Shown piece after piece: positions 33,367 to 39,711 of a stretch of 39,711 bases of DNA. The notes beneath the pieces were generated by a model that saw only the letters and a list, made by a program, of their open reading frames with translations, was not told the origin of the DNA and ran no database searches. The stretch's first letter is position 1. Every line of letters begins with the position of its first letter. Origin of the DNA: Clostridiales bacterium (GTDB lineage: Bacteria; Bacillota; Clostridia; Oscillospirales; Ruminococcaceae); the NCBI GenBank assembly GCA_012519635.1, contig JAAYPV010000099.1, positions 1 through 39,711 of the forward strand, in the 5' to 3' direction. The translations under genes were made by a program, and so were the position numbers.

Positions 33367-33924
33367 ATGCGTGTAATTACTGGAATTGCAAGAGGGCGTT
33401 GTCTGGAAACACTTGAAGGTAATGAGGTTCGTCCTACTTCTGATAAGGTAAAGGAAGCAATTTTTTCGGCTATTCAATTTGATTTACCTGGAACAAATGT
33501 ATTAGATTTATTCTGTGGTAGCGGACAACTTGGAATAGAAGCATTAAGTCGCGGTGCAAAATATTCTGTGTTTGTGGATAAGAATAAGGACTCCATTGAA
33601 ATAACCAAAAAAAATATAGAAACTGTTGGCTTTTCGGAAATATCAAAAGTAATTCAGATGGACAGTTTGGATTTCTTAAAGCAAACAAAATTAAATTTTG
33701 ATATAGTATTTATTGACCCACCATATAATCATGGTTTGATTGAATCAGCTCTTGAACTTTTATCAGATAGGATAAATGATGGTGGAAAAGTAATTTGTGA
33801 GCATGAATCAGAACTTAATTTACCTGAAATAACAGGGGAATTAATATTAAATAAAGAATATAAACACGGTAAGGTAAGGGTTAGCCTTTTTACTAAAAGT
33901 CCTAAGGGGAGTAGGTATGAATGA
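33367..33924 (+). CDS. rsmD: 16S rRNA m2G966 methyltransferase
   Basis: A 185-aa SAM-dependent methyltransferase acting on 16S rRNA. Typical segments are RVITGIARGR, RPTSDKVKEAIFSAI, the SAM loop VLDLFCGSGQLGIEAL and the catalytic DPPY (117-120). Its stop overlaps the coaD start (ATGA). rsmD-coaD is a widespread Firmicute pair. Confidence 0.95.
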   Translation: MRVITGIARGRCLETLEGNEVRPTSDKVKEAIFSAIQFDLPGTNVLDLFCGSGQLGIEALSRGAKYSVFVDKNKDSIEITKKNIETVGFSEISKVIQMDSLDFLKQTKLNFDIVFIDPPYNHGLIESALELLSDRINDGGKVICEHESELNLPEITGELILNKEYKHGKVRVSLFTKSPKGSRYE

Positions 33925-34427
33925 GAAGAATAGCAGTTTGTCCTGGAAGTTTTGACCCTATAACATTAGGACATTTAGATATAATTAAAAGGGCGTCAAA
34001 GCTGTTTGATAAGGTAATAGTACTGATATCTGCAAATGCAGCAAAAACTACAAGCTTTTCGTTTACTGAAAGACTGTCTTTTATTGAAAAAGCAACTTCT
34101 GAATTAGCTTTGGATAATGTCGTTATCGATATTTTAGATGGATTATTGGCTGACTATGTGAGAAATGTTGGCGCAATAGCAATAGTAAAGGGTTTACGAG
34201 CTGTAAGTGACTTTGAATATGAATTTCAGATGGCATTAGCTAATAAAAAACTTTATGAGGGAGCAGAAACTGTTTTCTTAACTACAAGTGCAGAAAACAT
34301 GTATCTGAGTTCGAGTGTTGTAAAACAGATTGCAAGCTTTGGCGGTGATATCAGTCATTTTGTGCCAGGTTGTGTTTTAGAGGATATTAAAAACAGGTTG
34401 GTAAAGGAGAATAGAAATGAGTATTGA
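33921..34427 (+). CDS. coaD: Phosphopantetheine adenylyltransferase
   Basis: A 168-aa CoA-pathway enzyme that makes dephospho-CoA from 4'-phosphopantetheine. Seen are VCPGSFDPITLGHLDIIKRA with the TxGH motif, KGLRAVSDFEYE and YLSSSVVKQIASFGGD, in which the common Arg of ISSTxxR is Lys. It overlaps rsmD by 4 bases and the next gene by 11. Confidence 0.95.
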   Translation: MRRIAVCPGSFDPITLGHLDIIKRASKLFDKVIVLISANAAKTTSFSFTERLSFIEKATSELALDNVVIDILDGLLADYVRNVGAIAIVKGLRAVSDFEYEFQMALANKKLYEGAETVFLTTSAENMYLSSSVVKQIASFGGDISHFVPGCVLEDIKNRLVKENRNEY

Positions 34428-34902
34428 TGAGATATTAGATGAAATGGATGAGCTTTTGGATAAATCACCATCAGTCCCATTTTCTGCACATAAGGTTATG
34501 GTAGATGTAGAAAGAATGAGAGATTTAATTAACGATGTACGTTTGAATATTCCTCAGGAAATTAAAAGAGCAAAGCTGATTGACTTTGATTGCAATAGAA
34601 TAATAAAGGAAGCTGAAGCAAAGGCTGAGGCAATAGTGAGGAAAGCAGAAGAACGCGCAAAGATTATGGTATCCAATGATGCTATTGTCAAAGAGGCAAA
34701 GCAAAAGGCGATTGATATGCTGACTAAGGCTCAGCAAAGCTCTAAGGAAATAAAAAGTGCTACTAATACATATGTAAATAATGTTTTATCGGATACTGAA
34801 AAGTTTTTGCAGAACAGCTTGCAGAATGTTAAAAAAACTAAACAAGAGATTACTCAGGTTAAAAGTACACCTCAAAAAACAAATGAGAAAAATCCTTTTT
34901 AA
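34417..34902 (+). CDS. Coiled-coil protein downstream of coaD
   Basis: A 161-aa hydrophilic protein with an Ala/Glu/Lys-rich coiled coil in the middle (IIKEAEAKAEAIVRKAEERA) and a charged tail. This resembles the stalk of ATP synthase subunit b or DivIVA-type helices and is sometimes annotated ATPase in clostridia; no ATP-binding motif is present. It overlaps coaD by 11 bases, with AAAGGAG in the coaD end, so it is a true third gene. Function unknown; possibly cell-envelope or division related. Confidence 0.7.
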   Translation: MSIDEILDEMDELLDKSPSVPFSAHKVMVDVERMRDLINDVRLNIPQEIKRAKLIDFDCNRIIKEAEAKAEAIVRKAEERAKIMVSNDAIVKEAKQKAIDMLTKAQQSSKEIKSATNTYVNNVLSDTEKFLQNSLQNVKKTKQEITQVKSTPQKTNEKNPF

Positions 34903-34974
34903 TAGATGTTATAGCTCTTTACAGTATTTAAGCATAATATCATACTAAAAAATAATAATTTTAATACAATCTTC

Positions 34975-35003
34975 TTGACAAGTGTAAAAGTTTATGATAA
35001 AAT
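34975..35003 (+). promoter_or_regulatory. Promoter of rplU-prp-rpmA
   Basis: A perfect TTGACA (34975-34980), a 17-base spacer and TAAAAT (34998-35003). Confidence 0.75.
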
Positions 35004-35009
35004 AAAAAA

Positions 35010-35089
35010 GCCGCATATGTACGGTTCTGCAAATATACTTAATGTATATACCGTTCGTAGCGAGTTTTATAGAAAAGGCAGGTGCCAAA
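35010..35089 (+). ncRNA. Structured L21 (rplU) mRNA leader
   Basis: The transcript before rplU can fold into ATATAC (35033-35038) with GTATAT (35044-35049), enclosed by ACGGT (35021-35025) with ACCGT (35050-35054), leaving an asymmetric internal loop. The segment GGCAGGTGCC precedes the start codon. Firmicute L21 operons are known to carry autoregulatory leaders, but the match to that class is not verified. It is not a terminator, as no T-run follows. Confidence 0.5.
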
Positions 35090-35401
35090 ATGTACGCTGT
35101 AATTGAAACAGGAGGAAAACAATATCAGGTTAAGGAAGGTGATGTTGTTTTCGTAGAAAAGTTGGATTGTGAGGTTGATCAAACCGTTAGCTTTGACAAA
35201 GTTGTTGCGGTTGGAACTGATAATGGTTTAAAAATTGGAACTCCATATGTAAGTGGTGCAACTGTAGAAGCAAAGGTTCTGAAGAATGGTAAAAGCAAAA
35301 AGATTACGGTATTTACCTATAAACCAAAGAAGGGTTCAAAGAGAAAACAAGGTCATAGACAGCACTATACTTCAGTAAAAATTGAAGCAATAAAAGCTTA
35401 A
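35090..35401 (+). CDS. rplU: Ribosomal protein bL21
   Basis: A 103-aa 50S subunit protein starting [18 protein letters not shown] and ending in [15 protein letters not shown]. The track ORF begins 16 codons earlier inside the structured leader; the family N-terminus fixes the start at 35090. First gene of the rplU-prp-rpmA trio. Confidence 0.97.
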   Translation: MYAVIETGGKQYQVKEGDVVFVEKLDCEVDQTVSFDKVVAVGTDNGLKIGTPYVSGATVEAKVLKNGKSKKITVFTYKPKKGSKRKQGHRQHYTSVKIEAIKA

Positions 35402-35402
35402 T

Positions 35403-35720
35403 ATGATTCTTGCTGAATTTTTTAAAAAAAACGGTAAATATGTAGGCTTTCAGATAAGTGGACACGCTGGTTATGATGAATATGGTCTGGATATAGCTTG
35501 TGCAAGTGTATCTTCGGCTGTTCAACTGACAGCTAATACAATTACTGAATTTATGAAAATAAAGGCTGATGTGAATGTTTTATCAGATACAATCAGCTTG
35601 AATATTAACGAAGATTCAACAGGAATGAGTTCAGTAATTATTGAAAGCTTAAAGTACCATTTGGAATTGATATCGCAGCAATTTAAAAAAACAATCAGAA
35701 TAAAAGCTACGGAGGTGTAA
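35403..35720 (+). CDS. prp: Ribosomal-processing cysteine protease Prp
   Basis: A 105-aa cysteine protease that trims the N-terminal extension of bL27 in Firmicutes. The catalytic pair is His21 in SGHAGY and Cys33 in [10 protein letters not shown]. It starts one base after the rplU stop with no clear ribosome site, so it is probably translationally coupled. The gene order rplU-prp-rpmA is the standard one. Confidence 0.94.
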   Translation: MILAEFFKKNGKYVGFQISGHAGYDEYGLDIACASVSSAVQLTANTITEFMKIKADVNVLSDTISLNINEDSTGMSSVIIESLKYHLELISQQFKKTIRIKATEV

Positions 35721-35724
35721 GTTT

Positions 35725-36006
35725 ATGATAAATATTAGTATGCAATTTTTTGCTCATAAAAAAGGAGTTGCTTCTACAAAGAACGGTCGTGACTCAGAGT
35801 CAAAAAGATTGGGAGTAAAAAGAGCTGATGGCCAGTATGTACTAGCTGGTAATATTTTGGTTCGTCAACGCGGTACGCGTATTCATCCTGGAGTAGGTGT
35901 TGGCAAGGGTTCAGATGATACATTATTCGCATTAGTTAGCGGAAGAGTTAAGTTTGAGCGCCTAGGTCGTGATCGCAAAAGAGTATCCGTTTACGCTGAG
36001 CAGTAA
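35725..36006 (+). CDS. rpmA: Ribosomal protein bL27 with Prp-cleaved extension
   Basis: A 93-aa 50S protein. The extension [14 protein letters not shown] contains the Prp site; cleavage after QFF would leave AHKKG, the mature N-terminus that reaches the peptidyl transferase centre. GGAGG precedes the ATG. Confidence 0.97.
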   Translation: MINISMQFFAHKKGVASTKNGRDSESKRLGVKRADGQYVLAGNILVRQRGTRIHPGVGVGKGSDDTLFALVSGRVKFERLGRDRKRVSVYAEQ

Positions 36007-36030
36007 TCGGGAACATAACATTAAAAATCA

Positions 36031-36060
36031 ATCCTGAGCATTCGCTTGGGATTTTGTTTT
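36031..36060 (+). terminator. Terminator of rplU-prp-rpmA
   Basis: ATCCTGAGC (36031-36039) pairs with GCTTGGGAT (36044-36052), with two wobble pairs over a 4-base loop, followed by TTTGTTTT. Confidence 0.78.
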
Positions 36061-36066
36061 ATTGCA

Positions 36067-36090
36067 TTCCATTTGATAAATCAAATGGAA
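36067..36090 (+). promoter_or_regulatory. Hairpin in the obg leader
   Basis: TTCCATTTGA (36067-36076) and TCAAATGGAA (36081-36090) form a perfect 10-bp stem with a TAAA loop. No T-run follows; the obg ribosome site GAGGAG begins about 5 bases later. Confidence 0.5.
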
Positions 36091-36107
36091 ATATAGAGGA
36101 GAATAAT

Positions 36108-37376
36108 ATGTTTGTAGATAAGGCTAAAATAACAATTAAAGCTGGAGATGGCGGAGATGGAGCAGTATCATTTCGTCGTGAAAAGTATATCAGTGCTGGT
36201 GGACCTGACGGTGGCGACGGTGGAAAAGGTGGAGATATCGTCTTTTTAGTTGATGATAATTTCTCAACCTTAATTGATTTTAAATATAAAAAAAAGTATG
36301 TTGCTGATAATGGTGAAAATGGTGGACCCAAAAATTGTTTTGGTAAATCTGCAAAGGATTTAATAATTAAAGTACCTAGAGGAACTGTTATCAAGGAAGC
36401 TAAAACTGGTCGGATAATGGCTGATTTATCTGGAAATGAACCTGTGGTTTTAGCAAGAGGAGGTAAGGGTGGCAAGGGTAATGCAAATTTTGCAACAGCT
36501 ACACGCCAAATACCTCGTTTTGCAAAGCCTGGATTACCTGGAGAAGAATTTGAGGTTATATTGGAGTTAAAGCTTATTGCTGATGTCGGATTGGTCGGTT
36601 TTCCAAATGTAGGTAAGTCGACGCTAATTTCAGTAGTAAGTTCTGCTAAACCTAAGATTGCAAACTACCACTTTACAACATTAACACCTGTTTTAGGAGT
36701 AGTTAGTATTGAGGAAGGGAAATCCTTTGTAATGGCTGATATTCCTGGGCTGATTGAAGGTGCAAGCGAAGGAATTGGTCTCGGGCATGAATTTTTAAGG
36801 CATGTGGAGCGTTGTAGGCTTATTGTTCATGTACTAGATGTATCAGGCGTTGAAGGTAGAAATCCTATTGATGATTTTGAAATTATAAATGCTGAGTTAA
36901 AGAATTTTAGTGAAGATTTATCAAAATGTCCACAAATTGTCGCAGGAAATAAATGTGATATGGCTACTGGAGAGCAAATAGAAGAGTTAAGAAAGTATAT
37001 TGAATCTAAAGGATATAAGTTTTTTCCAATTTCTGCAGCAACAACACAGGGCACTTCTGAGTTGATTTATGAGATATCGCAGGTTTTGGATACTCTCCCA
37101 CCGGTTAAAATTTATGAACCGGAGCCTATTACTATAGCACAGGATGATGTAAATAATAAGAGCTTTGAAGTTGAAGTAGAAGATGGAATCTATTATGTAG
37201 ATGCAAAATGGCTTGCTCCAATCATTAGAACAGTAAATATGGACGATTATTCTTCATTACAATATTTTCAGCGTGTTTTACGCAATAGTGGTATAATAGA
37301 TAAGCTACTAGAAATGGGTATACAGGAAAATGATACGGTTAATATTTTAGGATTTGAATTTGAATTTATTAACTAA
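36108..37376 (+). CDS. obgE: GTPase Obg
   Basis: A 422-aa ribosome-assembly and stress GTPase. The Gly-rich Obg fold covers about 1-158 (DGGDGGKGGDIVFLVDDN), the G domain has GFPNVGKST, DIPGLIEGA and NKCD, and a Firmicute-type OCT domain ends the protein (about 345-422). The start at 36108 follows GAGGAG and gives the family MFVDKAKITIKAG. The track start at 36054 lies in the terminator and hairpin region and is rejected. Confidence 0.97.
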   Translation: MFVDKAKITIKAGDGGDGAVSFRREKYISAGGPDGGDGGKGGDIVFLVDDNFSTLIDFKYKKKYVADNGENGGPKNCFGKSAKDLIIKVPRGTVIKEAKTGRIMADLSGNEPVVLARGGKGGKGNANFATATRQIPRFAKPGLPGEEFEVILELKLIADVGLVGFPNVGKSTLISVVSSAKPKIANYHFTTLTPVLGVVSIEEGKSFVMADIPGLIEGASEGIGLGHEFLRHVERCRLIVHVLDVSGVEGRNPIDDFEIINAELKNFSEDLSKCPQIVAGNKCDMATGEQIEELRKYIESKGYKFFPISAATTQGTSELIYEISQVLDTLPPVKIYEPEPITIAQDDVNNKSFEVEVEDGIYYVDAKWLAPIIRTVNMDDYSSLQYFQRVLRNSGIIDKLLEMGIQENDTVNILGFEFEFIN

Positions 37377-37398
37377 CTTTTTTTATGGAGATATAGTT

Positions 37399-37806
37399 AT
37401 GACAAAAAAACTTGAAATAAGAGAGGTAAACCAGTTTAGCCCATTAACATTAGCTTTTTTAGGCGATGCTGTTTATGAACAGCTTGTCAGGGAACGACTT
37501 GTTATTGAAGCAAATATGTCTGCTGGAAAGCTTCATGATATGAAAATAAAACTTGTTTGCTCTTCATACCAGTCAAATGCTATTGAAATGCTCAAAGAAC
37601 ATTTGACGGAATATGAATATGCTATATATAAAAGAGGTAGGAATGCTTCAGGCAATACTGTTCCCAAAAATGCGAATGCTTGTGAGTACAGACGAGCAAC
37701 AGGGCTTGAGTGTTTGTTTGGATATTTGCATTTATTAGGTGAAAAGCAAAGAATAGATGAGTTATTTGATTTGATATGGAATTTTAATGGAGTTAAGGAG
37801 AGTTAG
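37399..37806 (+). CDS. mrnC: Mini-ribonuclease 3
   Basis: A 135-aa RNase III-like enzyme without a dsRNA-binding domain that matures 23S rRNA ends in Firmicutes. Catalytic-region motifs are FLGDAVYEQLVRE and RRATGLECLFGYLHL. The start at 37399 follows GGAG; the longer track ORF overlaps the end of obg. It is 22 bases after obg. Confidence 0.93.
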   Translation: MTKKLEIREVNQFSPLTLAFLGDAVYEQLVRERLVIEANMSAGKLHDMKIKLVCSSYQSNAIEMLKEHLTEYEYAIYKRGRNASGNTVPKNANACEYRRATGLECLFGYLHLLGEKQRIDELFDLIWNFNGVKES

Positions 37807-37807
37807 T

Positions 37808-38539
37808 ATGGCAGGGCATTCTAAATGGAACAATATTAAAAGACGTAAGGAAGCTACTGATGCTGCAAGAGCAAAAATTTTTACTAAAATTGGTCGAGAG
37901 ATGATTGTTTGCATAAAAGAAGGAGGACCGGACCCTAATAATAATTCAAAACTTCGTGATTTAATTGCAAAAGCAAAGGCAAATAATGTTCCAAATGATA
38001 ATATTGAGCGTTTGATAAAGAAAGCATCTGGTGAAGGTAACAAGGAAAACTATGAAAGCATGGTTTATGAGGGCTATGGTCCAAACGGTGTAGCAGTGAT
38101 TGTTGAGTGTTTAACTGATAATAAGAATCGTACAGCTGGTGAAATGCGTCATTACTTTGATAAGTTTGGCGGAAATCTTGGTACTCCAGGTTGCGTATCA
38201 TTTATGTTCTCTCAAAAGGGTATCGTTATCGTTGAGAAAAATGGAGTGGATGAAGAAAAATTTATGGAGGACTGCTTTGAATGCGGTGCAGATGATTTTT
38301 CAATTGAAGATGGAGTTATTGAGGTTATTACTGCACCTACAAATATCCATCAATTAAAAGAAGGTTTGATTGAACGAGGATATAAAATACTTTCAGCAGA
38401 GGTAGTGCAGGTTCCATCAACATATACAACTCTTACTGATGAGGATAGTATCAAGATGATGAATAATTTGCTTGACCATCTTGAGGATAACGATGATGTA
38501 CAAAATGTTTGGCACAACTGGGATATGTCTGAGATGTAA
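37808..38539 (+). CDS. YebC/PmpR-family protein
   Basis: A 243-aa YebC-family protein, known as a DNA-binding regulator and, more recently, as a translation factor easing ribosome stalls. It starts MAGHSKWNNIKRRKEATDAA, and TDNKNRTAGEMRHYFDKFGG and GCVSFMF are diagnostic. AAGGAGAG lies before the ATG, which is one base after the mrnC stop. Residues upstream in the track ORF belong to mrnC in another frame. Confidence 0.95.
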   Translation: MAGHSKWNNIKRRKEATDAARAKIFTKIGREMIVCIKEGGPDPNNNSKLRDLIAKAKANNVPNDNIERLIKKASGEGNKENYESMVYEGYGPNGVAVIVECLTDNKNRTAGEMRHYFDKFGGNLGTPGCVSFMFSQKGIVIVEKNGVDEEKFMEDCFECGADDFSIEDGVIEVITAPTNIHQLKEGLIERGYKILSAEVVQVPSTYTTLTDEDSIKMMNNLLDHLEDNDDVQNVWHNWDMSEM

Positions 38540-38554
38540 AATTTAATCAAAAGT

Positions 38555-38590
38555 AAAATCCACCATACTTAAATAATTAAGGTGGATTTT
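38555..38590. terminator. Terminator of obg-mrnC-yebC
   Basis: AAAATCCACC (38555-38564) and GGTGGATTTT (38581-38590) form a perfect 10-bp stem. The loop can itself pair partly. Confidence 0.82.
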
Positions 38591-38625
38591 CTATTTATAA
38601 ATTTTTTCAATATGGAATGAAAAAT

Positions 38626-38661
38626 GAGATATCGAGAGAAATAGAGATATTAAGAGAGATT
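38626..38661. repeat. Imperfect 18-base tandem duplication
   Basis: GAGATATCGAGAGAAATA (38626-38643) is followed at once by GAGATATTAAGAGAGATT (38644-38661), 14 of 18 bases alike. It lies between the yebC terminator and the rplM promoter. It may be simple-sequence drift. Confidence 0.35.
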
Positions 38662-38706
38662 TTAAGCGTAAGAGTGATATAAATTAAAAATTCGTTATTT
38701 TGACTA

Positions 38707-38735
38707 TTGACAATTTTATAGCAAAAATATATAAT
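38707..38735 (+). promoter_or_regulatory. Consensus promoter of rplM-rpsI
   Basis: TTGACA (38707-38712), a 17-base spacer and TATAAT (38730-38735): both hexamers are perfect, as expected for a ribosomal protein operon. Confidence 0.88.
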
Positions 38736-38756
38736 GTTTTATGTTATGTCAAGGAA

Positions 38757-38832
38757 TGTGCAAATACCGATGTTTCGGTGCTTGCGGTTGCACATAAAAA
38801 TATAGATTAACCCATCTGTAAATTTATCTTGA
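38757..38832 (+). ncRNA. L13 (rplM) leader RNA
   Basis: An outer stem GTGCAA (38758-38763) with TTGCAC (38788-38793) encloses a hairpin ACCGA-TGTT-TCGGT (38766-38779) and the segment GCTTGCGG. CCCATCTGTAAATTTATCTT follows. The layout matches the Firmicute L13 leader as remembered, and the position before rplM is the expected one. It probably mediates feedback by L13. Confidence 0.75.
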
Positions 38833-38859
38833 CCAAATTTAAAATACGGAGGAATAAAT

Positions 38860-39288
38860 ATGTCAACTTATATGCCAAAGGCTAAGGATGTCAGCCGTAA
38901 ATGGTATGTTTTAGATGCTGCAGGCAAGCCGCTTGGTCGTGTTGCAGCTAAGGCAGCTCACATTTTGCGTGGAAAACATAAACCAACATATGCACCACAT
39001 TTTGATAATGGTGATCATGTTATTATTATTAATTGCGATAAGGCTATTTTAACAGGAAATAAGCTAGAGCAAAAGAAATACACATGGCACACAGGTTGGA
39101 TTGGTGGACTAAAGCAGGTTAAATACAAAGACCTGATGGCTACAAAGGCGGATAAAGCTATGATGATAGCTGTAAATGGTATGCTACCTAATAACACTAT
39201 GGGCAGAGCTGCTCTTAAAAGATTAAGAGTTTATAAAGGTGCAGAACATGCACATCAAGCACAAAAGCCTGAGAACTATGAAATATAA
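38860..39288 (+). CDS. rplM: Ribosomal protein uL13
   Basis: A 142-aa 50S protein: KWYVLDAAGKPLGRVAAKAA, LRGKHKPTYAPHFDNGDHVI and NGMLPNNTMGRAALKRLRVY. CGGAGGA precedes the ATG. It is 16 bases before rpsI. Confidence 0.98.
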   Translation: MSTYMPKAKDVSRKWYVLDAAGKPLGRVAAKAAHILRGKHKPTYAPHFDNGDHVIIINCDKAILTGNKLEQKKYTWHTGWIGGLKQVKYKDLMATKADKAMMIAVNGMLPNNTMGRAALKRLRVYKGAEHAHQAQKPENYEI

Positions 39289-39304
39289 GAAGGGGGTAGC
39301 TTAA

Positions 39305-39706
39305 ATGTACGAATCAAAACAAAAATATTACTACGGTACTGGTAGAAGAAAACATTCTGTTGCAAGGGTAAGGGTATATCACGGAAGTGGTAATATTACA
39401 ATTAACGGCAGAAGCATAGATGATTATTTTGGTCTTGAAACATTAAAATATATTGTTCGTCAACCATTGGCTCTAACAGATACAAATGATAAGTTTGATA
39501 TAGTATGTACAGTTGCTGGTGGTGGCGTAACTGGACAGGCTGGTGCTATCAGACATGGTTTGTCAAGAGCGTTGCTTGTTTATGATCCAGAATTGAGACC
39601 TGTATTGAAAAAGGCAGGTTTCTTAACTCGTGACCCAAGAATGAAGGAAAGAAAGAAGTACGGCTTGAAGGCTGCTCGTCGTGCTCCTCAGTTCTCAAAG
39701 AGATAA
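39305..39706 (+). CDS. rpsI: Ribosomal protein uS9
   Basis: A 133-aa 30S protein, complete: [35 protein letters not shown], and the C-terminal [13 protein letters not shown] whose last Arg contacts P-site tRNA. AAGGGGG precedes the ATG. The window ends 5 bases later. Confidence 0.98.
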   Translation: MYESKQKYYYGTGRRKHSVARVRVYHGSGNITINGRSIDDYFGLETLKYIVRQPLALTDTNDKFDIVCTVAGGGVTGQAGAIRHGLSRALLVYDPELRPVLKKAGFLTRDPRMKERKKYGLKAARRAPQFSKR

Positions 39707-39711
39707 TTTCA

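Noticed and set aside
35042-35089. Upstream start of the rplU ORF
   Set aside because: The extra 16 residues fall in the structured leader and are not part of the bL21 family; the start at 35090 fits.
36054-36107. Upstream start of the obg ORF
   Set aside because: The extra codons lie in the terminator T-run and the hairpin; the family N-terminus begins at 36108 after GAGGAG.
38626-38661. CRISPR-like or regulatory tandem repeat
   Set aside because: Only two imperfect 18-base units without spacers; kept as a low-confidence repeat only.

Overview
The window is an AT-rich stretch of a spore-forming clostridial Firmicute chromosome, most likely Ruminococcaceae/Oscillospiraceae-like. Three things point there. 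A secreted GH5 glycanase carries a dockerin, so a cellulosome is expected. Sporulation genes are present (dipicolinate synthase A/B and a pro-sigma-K-like factor). The housekeeping order rplU-prp-rpmA-obg-mrnC-yebC and the L13-S9 pair are Firmicute-like. Strong GGAGG-type ribosome sites are common, and several genes appear to start with UUG.

Left part (1-7620): the end of an HlyD-type export adaptor, a terminator, a decayed lipoprotein gene and the dockerin-GH5 gene with its own promoter. A minus-strand cluster follows, read from about 7430 down to 3246: DRTGG protein, RsbW-like ATPase, PAS-less HydS-like [FeFe]-hydrogenase homologue, second DRTGG protein, PHP phosphoesterase and a VanY-fold protein. 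The hydrogenase homologue keeps the four H-cluster cysteines but lacks the proton-relay residues. The VanY-like protein has lost most catalytic and zinc residues. This looks like a sensory or signalling module and is the least ordinary part of the window.

Middle (7620-21170): dpaA-dpaB behind a sigma-K-like promoter; a HAD phosphatase / XRE-cupin regulator / acyl-CoA ligase operon; sigK on the minus strand behind a sigma-E-like promoter; a PP2C phosphatase; a solitary sbcC; a CPBP protease; lnt on the minus strand, ending one base from the CPBP gene; and a GT2 polyprenyl-phosphate glycosyltransferase. A 16-base parS-like site lies between the ligase gene and sigK.

Right part (21190-39711): a preQ1-I riboswitch and queT, a WG-repeat protein, then a co-directional purine block (purE, purC, purF, purM, purN, PurO-type IMP cyclohydrolase, stand-alone AICAR transformylase, a 54-aa membrane protein, purD). 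The last two steps to IMP are done here by two separate proteins in place of the fused PurH. A six-helix membrane protein and uvrC follow, then rsmD-coaD-coiled-coil protein, rplU-prp-rpmA (with the Prp-cleaved L27 extension), obg-mrnC-yebC, and rplM-rpsI behind a consensus promoter and an L13 leader. No tRNA, rRNA, CRISPR array, insertion sequence or prophage was seen. All assignments were made by eye, without database searches.
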